Below the pieces are notes generated by a model. The model searched no databases. It was not told where the DNA came from and was given only the letters and a program-made list of their open reading frames with translations. Below, piece by piece: positions 1-6,668 of a DNA stretch of 14,180 bases (position 1 is its first letter; each line of letters opens with the position of its first letter). Position numbers and translations under genes: made by a program. Origin of the DNA: Burkholderiales bacterium (lineage in GTDB: Bacteria > Pseudomonadota > Gammaproteobacteria > Burkholderiales > Burkholderiaceae_C); the NCBI GenBank assembly GCA_947448105.1, contig CANFNE010000028.1, positions 1-14,180 on the forward strand, read 5' to 3'.

Positions 1-105
1 AAAACATGGATGGAAAAGCCCCGCAGAGGTCTCAGTGGTGCCGCAAATAGCCCCAAGACGTCCGGGGATTTGCGCCAGGGCGCGGTCGACCCGCGCCTTG
101 GCGCC
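1..105. other. Edge of window downstream of degP, no supported gene
   Basis: This stretch follows the degP stop codon on the minus strand. The frame that continues past the stop stays open to the window edge, but it has no recognisable motif or convincing start with a ribosome binding site. An ATG at 7-5 (minus) could begin the next gene of the cluster, with only two codons visible. No hairpin followed by a T tract is seen, so transcription may continue leftwards out of the window. Confidence 0.4.
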
Positions 106-1572
106 TCAACTGGCAGCCTTGATTACCGCAAACTGCGTCCACTCTCCCCGGCGAAAGAGCACGTTCAAGGATTTCTTCTTGTCGTGTTTGGCCAGCGCTG
201 CCTCGAGTTCGCGAGCCGACGCCACCTCGGTATTGCCCACCGCCAAAATCACATCGCCCTCGCGCAAACCGGCACGGGCGGCCGATTCGGTCGCGGCCTC
301 TACGCGCACGCCCGCTTTGATCTTGAGCTCCTTTTTCTGCGCGTCCGTGAGCTCACTCACCACCAGGCCATATTGCTGCCCGGCCACGCCCTTGGGCTTG
401 GGCTCGGGCGCCTCGGGTTTGGCTGCCACCTTGTCCGCCTCAATCTCCGCCACGGTCACGTTCAGGTCTTTCATGCTGCCACGGCGAAACACGGTAAGCG
501 TGGATTTGGTGCCAGGTTTGATGCTGCCAACGATGCGTGGCAGATCACCCGATTTTTCGATGGCCTTGCCGTCAAACTTGACAATGATGTCGCCCGCTTC
601 CACGCCGGCTTTCTCTGCCGGGGCACCCGCCTCCACACCCGTCACGAGCGCGCCCTGCGCTTTGGGCAAACCCAGCGACTCCGCCACTTCCTTGCTGACC
701 GGTCCAATTTGCACACCGATACGCCCGCGACTCACCCGCCCTTGGGTACGCAACTGCTCCACCACGCGCACCGCCTCGTCCATGGGAATGGCGAAAGAAA
801 TACCCATGAAGCCACCCGAGCGTGAATAAATCTGGCTGTTGATACCCACCACCTCGCCGCGCATGTTGATGAGTGGACCGCCGGAGTTGCCGGGGTTGAT
901 TGCCACATCCGTCTGGATAAAGGGCAGATAGTCGCCCGTGTCGCGCTGCTTGGCGCTGACGATGCCGGCCGTTACTGTGTTGTCCAGGCCAAACGGCGAG
1001 CCAATTGCCATGACCCACTCCCCCACACGCAAACGCCCCACGTCGCCCACCTTGATGGCGGGCAAACCAGTGGCCTCAATTTTGACCAGCGCCACGTCGC
1101 TGCGCTTGTCAGAACCCAAAATCTTGGCCTTGAATTCACGCTTGTCGGTGAGGGTGACCAAGACCTCGTCGGCACCCTCGACGACATGGGCGTTGGTCAT
1201 GATCAGACCGTCCGAAGAAAAAATAAAGCCCGAGCCCACGCCCTTGGGCTGGTCTTCCTCCGGGGCTGGACGGTTGGAACGCGGTGCTTGGCGCGGCATA
1301 TTTGGCATGGGCAGGCCAAAGCGGCGAAAAAACTCAAGCATTTCTTCGTCGCCGGAGCCGCCGGGCGCTGCGCGGGGCACGACTTTTTCCATCGTACGGA
1401 TATTGACCACCGACGGCCCCACCTGGTCTACCAAATCAGTGAAATCGGGCAAAGTCCGCATCTGGGCCATGGCGGTGTGCCAGGGCGCCAGGGCCACGGT
1501 GGCCGTGGTGCAGACCAGCGCCAGCGACGCAGCGACGGCCCGAACGCGTTGGGAACTCAGAAATGTCAGCAT
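106..1572 (-). CDS. degP: DegP/DegQ (MucD)-type periplasmic serine endoprotease, Do family
   Basis: Periplasmic HtrA-family protease that degrades or refolds misfolded envelope proteins. The 488-residue product opens with a Sec signal peptide (R9 and R11, hydrophobic core about 12-30, probable cleavage after AMA at 36). The trypsin-like domain carries the full triad: His129 in NAHVV, Asp159 in SDVALV and Ser230 in GNSGGPL. Two PDZ domains follow at about 280-375 and 395-485, the normal architecture and length for DegP/DegQ/MucD. The ATG is well supported: GAGG at 1584-1581 lies 8 nt upstream, inside the last codons of the preceding gene, so the two are probably co-transcribed. In many Burkholderiales this gene follows rpoE-rseA-rseB; here it directly follows a YgfX-like gene. 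The choice between the names degP, degQ and mucD is not decided by sequence alone. Confidence 0.96.
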   Translation of the reverse strand: MLTFLSSQRVRAVAASLALVCTTATVALAPWHTAMAQMRTLPDFTDLVDQVGPSVVNIRTMEKVVPRAAPGGSGDEEMLEFFRRFGLPMPNMPRQAPRSNRPAPEEDQPKGVGSGFIFSSDGLIMTNAHVVEGADEVLVTLTDKREFKAKILGSDKRSDVALVKIEATGLPAIKVGDVGRLRVGEWVMAIGSPFGLDNTVTAGIVSAKQRDTGDYLPFIQTDVAINPGNSGGPLINMRGEVVGINSQIYSRSGGFMGISFAIPMDEAVRVVEQLRTQGRVSRGRIGVQIGPVSKEVAESLGLPKAQGALVTGVEAGAPAEKAGVEAGDIIVKFDGKAIEKSGDLPRIVGSIKPGTKSTLTVFRRGSMKDLNVTVAEIEADKVAAKPEAPEPKPKGVAGQQYGLVVSELTDAQKKELKIKAGVRVEAATESAARAGLREGDVILAVGNTEVASARELEAALAKHDKKKSLNVLFRRGEWTQFAVIKAAS

Positions 1573-1577
1573 ATTAA

Positions 1578-2174
1578 TTACCTCAAAGTCGAATCTTGGA
1601 AGCCGTTTGCGATGGCACCGCTGGTTGCAGATGCTCTACGGCGCTTTAATTGAGGCGCTTTCGGCCCAGTTAAATAGTCAGCAGAAAAAATACTTGTACC
1701 ACCGAAGGCTGCCGTGCGCGTGTGCAGGGCTTCCTGGACCGCACTGGCAGAGCTGGCCAACAGTGCCCGGCGCAACGCCCTCCACGTGGCTAAACCTTGC
1801 GCACCCCGCTCCAGCCAAAGCCAGTGGTGCCCGCCAGCTCCCACTGCAGGTACGACATGCACCAAGGCCACGGATTGCAAGTCCAGCACCCAGTGCAATT
1901 CGCACATCTGCGCGTCTTGCACTGCCGGGGCTGACATCCAGCGCCATTCGCGGCCCGTCCAGCGCAACACCCCCGCAGCGCTTGTCCACCAGCGCCACCC
2001 GGCATGTAGCAATAGCGCCAAGGCCAGCAACAGCAAGCCCCACCAGGCGGCGGGCGCGACGTGTCCCCGCAGGAAAAACAGGAAGGTAATGTGCACCGCC
2101 GCAGCCAGCACCAGCACTGCGCCGTGCGCCCTGCCCCGCCCAAGACGCCATTGCGCAGCAGGTGGCAGGTGCAT
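1578..2174 (-). CDS. Small two-helix membrane protein, possibly YgfX/CptA-like
   Basis: Product of 198 residues with two closely spaced hydrophobic helices near the N-terminus (about 17-37 and 42-60), Trp/Arg-rich sequence after them (WRWW around 60), and a soluble remainder that includes a WRALRRAL segment near 130. This two-helix topology followed by a small cytoplasmic domain resembles YgfX (CptA)-type proteins, and an uncharacterised membrane protein of this type commonly follows fabF in Burkholderiales; both points are from memory of the families. The ATG lies 40 nt after the fabF stop with no good Shine-Dalgarno sequence; an in-frame TAG 21 nt upstream rules out a longer form. The stop is 5 nt before degP. 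The basic tail after about 165 looks unlike the rest and may be a deletion junction (see findings). Confidence 0.75.
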   Translation of the reverse strand: MHLPPAAQWRLGRGRAHGAVLVLAAAVHITFLFFLRGHVAPAAWWGLLLLALALLLHAGWRWWTSAAGVLRWTGREWRWMSAPAVQDAQMCELHWVLDLQSVALVHVVPAVGAGGHHWLWLERGAQGLATWRALRRALLASSASAVQEALHTRTAAFGGTSIFSADYLTGPKAPQLKRRRASATSGAIANGFQDSTLR

Positions 2175-2214
2175 TGCGGGGCCGCAAAGGAACTATGCGC
2201 GCGCGGCGCTGGGC

Positions 2215-3459
2215 CTAAACCCGCTTGAAAACCAGGGCACCATTGGTTCCGCCAAAGCCGAAATTGTTTTTCAGGGCGTATTCCATGGGCATATCGCGCG
2301 CAACATTGGCGCAGTAATCCAGGTCGCAGTCGGGATCCTGGTTAAAGATGTTGATGGTGGGCGGACTCTTTTGGTGGTGCAGTGCCAGCACGGTAAATAC
2401 CGATTCGATGCCGCCCGCCCCCCCCAACAAATGCCCGGTCATGGACTTGGTGGAGTTGACAACCACGCGTTTGGCGTGCTCGCCCAGCGCTGCCTTGATG
2501 GCGTTGGTCTCGTTGGTGTCGCCCAGTGGCGTGGAAGTGCCGTGGGCGTTCAGGTAGTTGATCTGGTCGGCATTGACGCCCGCGTTGCGCATGGCCGTGA
2601 CCATGGCGCGGCGCGGTCCGTCCATATTGGGCGCGGTCATGTGGCCAGCGTCGGCGCTCATGCCAAAGCCAGCCAGTTCGGCGTAAATCCGCGCGCCACG
2701 GGCTTTGGCGTGTTCGTACTCTTCAAGAACCATCACACCGCCACCTTCGCCCAGCACAAAGCCGTCACGGTCTTTGTCCCAGGGTCGCGAGGCGGTAGCC
2801 GGGTCGTCGTTGCGGGTGCTCAGGGCGCGCATGGCGGCAAAACCGCCAACGCCAAGTGGCGAAACCGTAGCTTCCGAGCCACCGGCGATCACCACATCAG
2901 CGTCGCCGTATTCGATCATGCGTCCGGCCTGGCCAATGCAATGCAATCCCGTGGTGCATGCCGTGGCAATCGCCAAGTTCGGACCCTTGAAACCGTAGCG
3001 CATGGACACATGGCCCGCCGTCATATTGATGATGGATGCAGGCACAAAGAATGGCGAAATCCGTCGCGGGCCACGTACGGTGTATTCGATGTTGGTGTTT
3101 TCGATCATCGGCAAGCCGCCGATGCCCGAGCCGATCACGCAGGCGATGCGTGTGGCTTCTTCTTCGCCGAGCGCGTCGCCGGTGGACAGGCCCGAATCTT
3201 CAACCGCCTGGACGGCCGCCGCGATACCGAAATGGATGAAACTGTCCATCGCCCGCGCGTCCTTGGCGCTGATGTATCGGTCCAGCTCAAAACCGCGCAC
3301 TTCGCCCGCAATTTTGCAAGAGAAAGCTGAAGTGTCGAATTTGCTAATCAGGCCAATGCCCGATTGACCTGCAAGCAGGTTGGCCCACGCCTGTTCCACC
3401 GTGTTTCCTACGGGACTGACGCAACCTAAACCAGTAACCACCACGCGACGACGGGTCAT
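2215..3459 (-). CDS. fabF: 3-oxoacyl-ACP synthase II (KAS II)
   Basis: Elongating beta-ketoacyl-ACP synthase: condenses acyl groups with malonyl-ACP in type II fatty acid synthesis, including the C16:1 to C18:1 step. The 414-residue product has the complete thiolase-fold active site: nucleophile Cys168 in ATACTTG, His306 in NAHGTST, Lys338 and His343 in NSTKSMTGH, and the C-terminal NFGFGGTN loop. I place the start at the ATG at 3459-3457: AGGTGA at 3467-3462 sits correctly before it and the product then begins MTRRRVVVTGLG as in relatives. A GTG two codons upstream is open but would lack its own ribosome binding site. The gene lies 145 nt after acpP, an unusually long and structured gap for this cluster, so it may be expressed at a different level from acpP. 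Confidence 0.97.
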   Translation of the reverse strand: MTRRRVVVTGLGCVSPVGNTVEQAWANLLAGQSGIGLISKFDTSAFSCKIAGEVRGFELDRYISAKDARAMDSFIHFGIAAAVQAVEDSGLSTGDALGEEEATRIACVIGSGIGGLPMIENTNIEYTVRGPRRISPFFVPASIINMTAGHVSMRYGFKGPNLAIATACTTGLHCIGQAGRMIEYGDADVVIAGGSEATVSPLGVGGFAAMRALSTRNDDPATASRPWDKDRDGFVLGEGGGVMVLEEYEHAKARGARIYAELAGFGMSADAGHMTAPNMDGPRRAMVTAMRNAGVNADQINYLNAHGTSTPLGDTNETNAIKAALGEHAKRVVVNSTKSMTGHLLGGAGGIESVFTVLALHHQKSPPTINIFNQDPDCDLDYCANVARDMPMEYALKNNFGFGGTNGALVFKRV

Positions 3460-3492
3460 ATTCACCTGTATTGAACTTGTCTGGAATGAAAC

Positions 3493-3508
3493 GCTGCATT
3501 GCTGCAGC
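3493..3508 (-). other. Intercistronic hairpin with GCAA tetraloop upstream of fabF
   Basis: Perfect 6-bp stem, arms GCTGCA and TGCAGC on the minus strand, closed by a GCAA (GNRA) tetraloop. It ends 33 nt before the fabF ATG. There is no T tract after it, so it is not an intrinsic terminator. A role in mRNA processing or in tuning fabF translation is inference. Confidence 0.5.
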
Positions 3509-3578
3509 TGTAACTTAAGCCCCGGTTAGTGGCTTTGCTTCCAGCAACCAGGAGCCCGTACGCCCAACTGAAACTGCA

Positions 3579-3598
3579 GGCACCGCTTGCGCGGCGCC
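3579..3598 (-). other. Hairpin with GCAA tetraloop just after acpP
   Basis: An 8-bp stem with one G-U wobble, arms GGCGCCGC and GCGGTGCC on the minus strand, closed by a GCAA tetraloop. It begins 6 nt after the acpP stop codon. The lack of a following T tract argues against ordinary intrinsic termination. Its position suits a 3'-end stabiliser or partial block to readthrough for the acpP transcript, which would raise acpP over fabF; this is inferred. Confidence 0.55.
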
Positions 3599-3604
3599 GA
3601 CACC

Positions 3605-3844
3605 TCAAGCCTTCTTGTGGGTCGTGGCGTAGTCCACGGCGTTTTGCACCGTGGTAATTTTTTCTGCGTCTTCGTCGGGAATTTCGATGCCGAATTCGTC
3701 TTCAAGCGCCATTACCAGTTCCACGGTGTCGAGCGAGTCGGCACCCAGATCGGCGACGAAAGCCTTTTCGTTGGTGACTTGAGACTCTTCAACGCCGAGT
3801 TGCTCGGCAATGATTTTTTTGACACGTACTTCGATATCGCTCAT
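3605..3844 (-). CDS. acpP: Acyl carrier protein
   Basis: Small acidic carrier that holds growing acyl chains on a 4'-phosphopantetheine arm for all Fab enzymes, PlsX and many other acyltransferases. The 79-residue product has the usual ACP length and the DSL prosthetic-group site at residues 36-38 (Ser37, in GADSLDTVEL), followed by the acidic recognition helix. An AGAGGG ribosome binding site precedes the ATG. The gene stands apart from fabG (108 nt gap) and fabF (145 nt gap), has its own candidate extended -10 promoter, and is followed by a stable hairpin, all in keeping with the very high level of ACP needed compared with the enzymes. Confidence 0.98.
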   Translation of the reverse strand: MSDIEVRVKKIIAEQLGVEESQVTNEKAFVADLGADSLDTVELVMALEDEFGIEIPDEDAEKITTVQNAVDYATTHKKA

Positions 3845-3877
3845 GGATTCCCTCTGAGGGTTGTAAAACAGTCCGTA

Positions 3878-3886
3878 ATTTTACCA
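3878..3886 (-). promoter_or_regulatory. Candidate acpP promoter, extended -10
   Basis: On the minus strand TGG is followed directly by TAAAAT (3883-3878), which fits an extended -10 (TGnTANNNT) and puts the start of transcription near 3871, about 27 nt before the acpP ATG. No good -35 is seen at 17 nt. TTGCAC at 3892-3887 could serve as a -35 for a weaker -10 (TTTTAC, 3868-3863). E. coli acpP also has its own promoter. Confidence 0.45.
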
Positions 3887-3913
3887 GTGCAAAGTCACAG
3901 GACTTTTCACTGG
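3884..3913 (-). promoter_or_regulatory. 30-nt inverted repeat abutting the acpP -10
   Basis: Arms CCAGTG/CACTGG (6 bp) and inner arms AAAGTC/GACTTT (6 bp) are separated by one A-G mismatch and closed by a 4-nt centre. The repeat ends exactly where the TAAAAT -10 begins, so it covers about -13 to -42 of the candidate acpP promoter. It could be an operator or, in readthrough RNA from fabG, a hairpin between fabG and acpP. No T tract follows it. Confidence 0.5.
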
Positions 3914-3952
3914 CGGCCGAACGGACACATCGACCGACACTAATCGCGTACT

Positions 3953-4698
3953 TTACATGTACATGCCACCGTTGACGTGCAGTTCTTGCCCCGTCACGTA
4001 CGAAGCCTCGGGAGAAGCCAGGTAAGCCACCGCATGGGCAATGTCAGATGGCTTGCCCAAATGTCCCAAAGGAATTTGGCTTTGCAATGCAATTTGCTGT
4101 TCCTGGGCCAGACCTGCGGTCATGTCGGTTTCGATAAAGCCGGGGGCAACGCAGTTGACCGTGATCTTGCGCGAACCCAGTTCGCGCGCCAACGCGCGGG
4201 TCATGCCCGCCACACCGGCCTTGGCCGCAGCGTAGTTGGCCTGGCCGGGATTGCCAGAGGCGCCCACCACCGAAGTGATGTTGATGATGCGCCCGTAGCG
4301 CTGCTTCATCATGGGGCGCATGACAGCGCGGCTCATGCGGAAAACACCCTTGAGATTGGCGTCGATCACGGCGTCCCAATCCTCATCTTTCATACGCATA
4401 GCCAGGTTGTCCCGGGTGATGCCCGCGTTGTTGACCAGCACCTGGATGCCGCCCCACTCTTTCACTACGGCGTCCACCAGAGCGTCCGCTGCGGCGCCAT
4501 CAGTCACATTCAACACGCGCCCGGCGCAGCCTGGAAACTCGGCCAGCGCTTGCGCCACCGCAGCAGCACCGCTTTCGGTGGTCGCGGTGCCGACCACACG
4601 CAGGCCTTGCGCGCCAACTCCAGCGCAATGGCCGCACCAATGCCACGCGAAGCACCGGTGACCAAAGCCACCTGACCGGTAAAAGTGATGTGCGTCAT
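3953..4698 (-). CDS. fabG: 3-oxoacyl-ACP reductase FabG, interrupted by an apparent 1-nt frameshift
   Basis: NADPH-dependent reductase that converts 3-oxoacyl-ACP to 3-hydroxyacyl-ACP. The start is firm: ATG at 4698-4696 overlaps the fabD stop (ATGA) with AAGGAG 7 nt upstream, giving MTHITFTGQVALVTGASRGIG. After Arg30 (cgc, 4611-4609) that frame runs into unrelated sequence and stops after 62 residues, while family-like sequence resumes in the -1 frame at QGLRVVG (from 4609). Joining the two restores a normal 248-residue FabG with TGASRGIG (14-21), NNAG (90-93), and the Asn115, Ser143, Tyr156, Lys160 tetrad, then PGFIETDM near 186-193. One C missing from the minus strand near 4609 (a G on the plus strand) explains everything. 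No slippery heptamer is present, so programmed shifting is unlikely. fabG is normally essential, so a sequencing or assembly error is the simplest cause; real inactivation with a second fabG elsewhere is possible. Confidence 0.93.
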
Positions 4699-5645
4699 GC
4701 CAGTGCTCCTTGGGCGTCTGCCAGCGAGGCGGGATCAAACAGGGCCATGCCCGTCAACTTGGGGTCAATGCGCTTGACCATACCCGCAAGCACCTTGCCC
4801 GGGCCGCATTCGACCAGGTGCGCAATACCGCGCGCCTTGATGGCGTGCACCGTTTCCACCCAGCGCACCGGGCCAAATGCCTGGCGGTAGAGCGCGTCGC
4901 GAATGCAGGCAATATCAGACTCGACGATGACGTCGATGTTGTTCACTAACGCAATTTGCGGCACCGCAAATTCAATTTCCGCCAGGCGCTGCTGCAGCTT
5001 TTGCGCCGCAGGCAACATGAGCGAGGAGTGAAACGGGGCGGACACAGGCAAGATCAAAGCGCGCTTGGCGCCGTTGGCCTTGAGCACTTCGCAGGCGCGG
5101 TCTACCGCTGCCTTGCTGCCTGAGATCACGGTTTGGGAAGGATCGTTGAAATTGGCGGCCTCCACCACCTCGGCCGACGCCGCACCAAACTCCTGCGTGA
5201 CTTCAGCGCACAGGGCCGCTACGCGTTGCGCGTCCATGCCCAAAATCGCGGCCATGGCGCCCACGCCAACAGGCACGGCGTCTTGCATAGCCTGCGCGCG
5301 CAAGCGCACCAAGGGCGCGGCCTGGGCCAGCGTCAGCGAGCCCGCGGCCACCAAGGCGGCATATTCACCCAGCGAGTGTCCGGCCACGGCTTGCGGGGCC
5401 ACGCCCACTTCGGCCATCCACACCCGGTAAGCCGCCACACCGGCGACCAACATCACCGGTTGGGTGTTAGTGGTCAGTGCCAGCGCTTCTTTGGGGCCGT
5501 CGTGGATAAGTTGGGACAGGTTTTCACCCAGCGCGTCCGAGGCTTCTTGCAAGGTTTGGCGCACCACCACGTGGTCGCCCCAGGCGTCGAGCATGCCGAC
5601 CGACTGCGAGCCCTGTCCGGGAAAAACAAAAGCAAAAGGTTTCAT
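4695..5645 (-). CDS. fabD: Malonyl-CoA:ACP transacylase
   Basis: Transfers malonyl from CoA to ACP, supplying the extender unit for every condensation cycle. The 316-residue product has GQGSQ at 10-14 (oxyanion region), catalytic Ser91 in GHSLGEY, Arg116 in RLRAQAM (malonate carboxylate binding) and His206 in APFHSSLM, at the spacing usual for the family. I chose the ATG at 5645-5643, giving MKPFAFVFPGQGSQ as in homologues; a TTG five codons upstream (5660) is open but has no ribosome binding site. The chosen start also lacks a strong one. The stop overlaps the fabG start by ATGA, and the start lies 45 nt after the fabH stop, so co-transcription with both is likely. Confidence 0.96.
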   Translation of the reverse strand: MKPFAFVFPGQGSQSVGMLDAWGDHVVVRQTLQEASDALGENLSQLIHDGPKEALALTTNTQPVMLVAGVAAYRVWMAEVGVAPQAVAGHSLGEYAALVAAGSLTLAQAAPLVRLRAQAMQDAVPVGVGAMAAILGMDAQRVAALCAEVTQEFGAASAEVVEAANFNDPSQTVISGSKAAVDRACEVLKANGAKRALILPVSAPFHSSLMLPAAQKLQQRLAEIEFAVPQIALVNNIDVIVESDIACIRDALYRQAFGPVRWVETVHAIKARGIAHLVECGPGKVLAGMVKRIDPKLTGMALFDPASLADAQGALA

Positions 5646-5690
5646 GGGGTTTTCGGGCAAGAAAAAACGTGTCTTGACGCAAACAAGCGA

Positions 5691-6668
5691 CTAGAAATCC
5701 AGGAGCACCGCGCCCCAGGTAAAGCCGCCGCCCACGCCTTCGAGCAGCAGGGTTTGGCCGGGCAGAATTTGACCGCTGCGCACGCCGTGGTCCAAGGCCA
5801 AAGGAATGGACGCTGCCGACGTGTTGCCATGCTGGCCCACGGTGACGATAACCTTGTCCATGGAAAGCTTCAGCTTCTTGGCCGTGCTTTGCATGATGCG
5901 GATGTTGGCCTGGTGCGGCACCAGCCAGTCAATGTCGGCTTCAGTCTTGCCGGCTTTTTCCAATACTGCGCGGGCGGCACTTTCCAACACACCCACAGCC
6001 AGCTTAAACACCGACTGCCCCTCCATTTTCAGCAAGGGCACACCCGAAATCGCACCGCCGCTCACATGGCCTGGTACGCACAAGAGGTCGACGTGCTTGC
6101 CGTCGGCGTGCAGGTCGCTGGACAAAATACCGGGGGTGTCGGAGGCTTCGAGCACCACGGCGCCCGCGCCGTCGCCGAACAGCACGCAGGTGCTGCGGTC
6201 ATTGAAGTCCAGGATGCGCGAGAAAATTTCGGCGCCCACCACCAGCGCACAGCGGGCAGTGCCTGATTTGATCAGCGCGTCGGCCACGGTGAGCGCATAG
6301 ACAAAGCCGCTGCACACCGCTTGCACGTCAAATGCCGCGCCGCCTGCGGCACCGAGCTTGCCTTGCAAGATGCAGGCCGTAGAGGGAAACACCATGTCCG
6401 GGGTGGACGTGGCAACGATGATGAGGTCAATGTCCTGCGGCGTGCGCTTGGCTGCTTGCAAGGCCTTTTTCGCGGCTTCGAGCGCCAAATCGCTGCTGAA
6501 CACGCCTTCAGAAGCAAAGTGGCGGGAATGGATGCCGCTGCGTTCGACGATCCAGTCGTCTGACGTCGCTATGCCCTTGGCACCAAGTTGGGCCACCAGA
6601 TCGGCGTTGCTCAGCTTGTGGGGAGGAAGATAGCTTCCGGTGCCTGTAATGCGTGAATACTTGCTCAT
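5691..6668 (-). CDS. fabH: 3-oxoacyl-ACP synthase III (KAS III)
   Basis: Initiates fatty acid synthesis by condensing acetyl-CoA with malonyl-ACP. The 325-residue product has the complete Cys-His-Asn active site: Cys119 in QAVCSGF, His252 in PHQANIRI and Asn282 in HGNTSAAS, with the glycine-rich GVGGGFTWG near the C-terminus. The ATG overlaps the plsX stop (ATGA). The sequence just upstream on the coding strand is a C-rich run with no Shine-Dalgarno sequence, so translation probably depends on coupling to plsX. Order plsX-fabH-fabD-fabG matches E. coli. Confidence 0.97.
   Translation of the reverse strand: MSKYSRITGTGSYLPPHKLSNADLVAQLGAKGIATSDDWIVERSGIHSRHFASEGVFSSDLALEAAKKALQAAKRTPQDIDLIIVATSTPDMVFPSTACILQGKLGAAGGAAFDVQAVCSGFVYALTVADALIKSGTARCALVVGAEIFSRILDFNDRSTCVLFGDGAGAVVLEASDTPGILSSDLHADGKHVDLLCVPGHVSGGAISGVPLLKMEGQSVFKLAVGVLESAARAVLEKAGKTEADIDWLVPHQANIRIMQSTAKKLKLSMDKVIVTVGQHGNTSAASIPLALDHGVRSGQILPGQTLLLEGVGGGFTWGAVLLDF

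Noticed and set aside
10..829. Long plus-strand open frames opposite degP
   Set aside because: Shadows of degP in GC-rich DNA; the minus-strand frame has the complete protease triad and PDZ domains.
1714..3330. 538-codon plus-strand open frame
   Set aside because: It lies opposite fabF and the membrane-protein gene and shows no family motif; an antisense shadow.
4604..4616. Programmed -1 ribosomal frameshift in fabG
   Set aside because: No slippery heptamer at the shift point and no such mechanism is known for fabG; a missing base is simpler.
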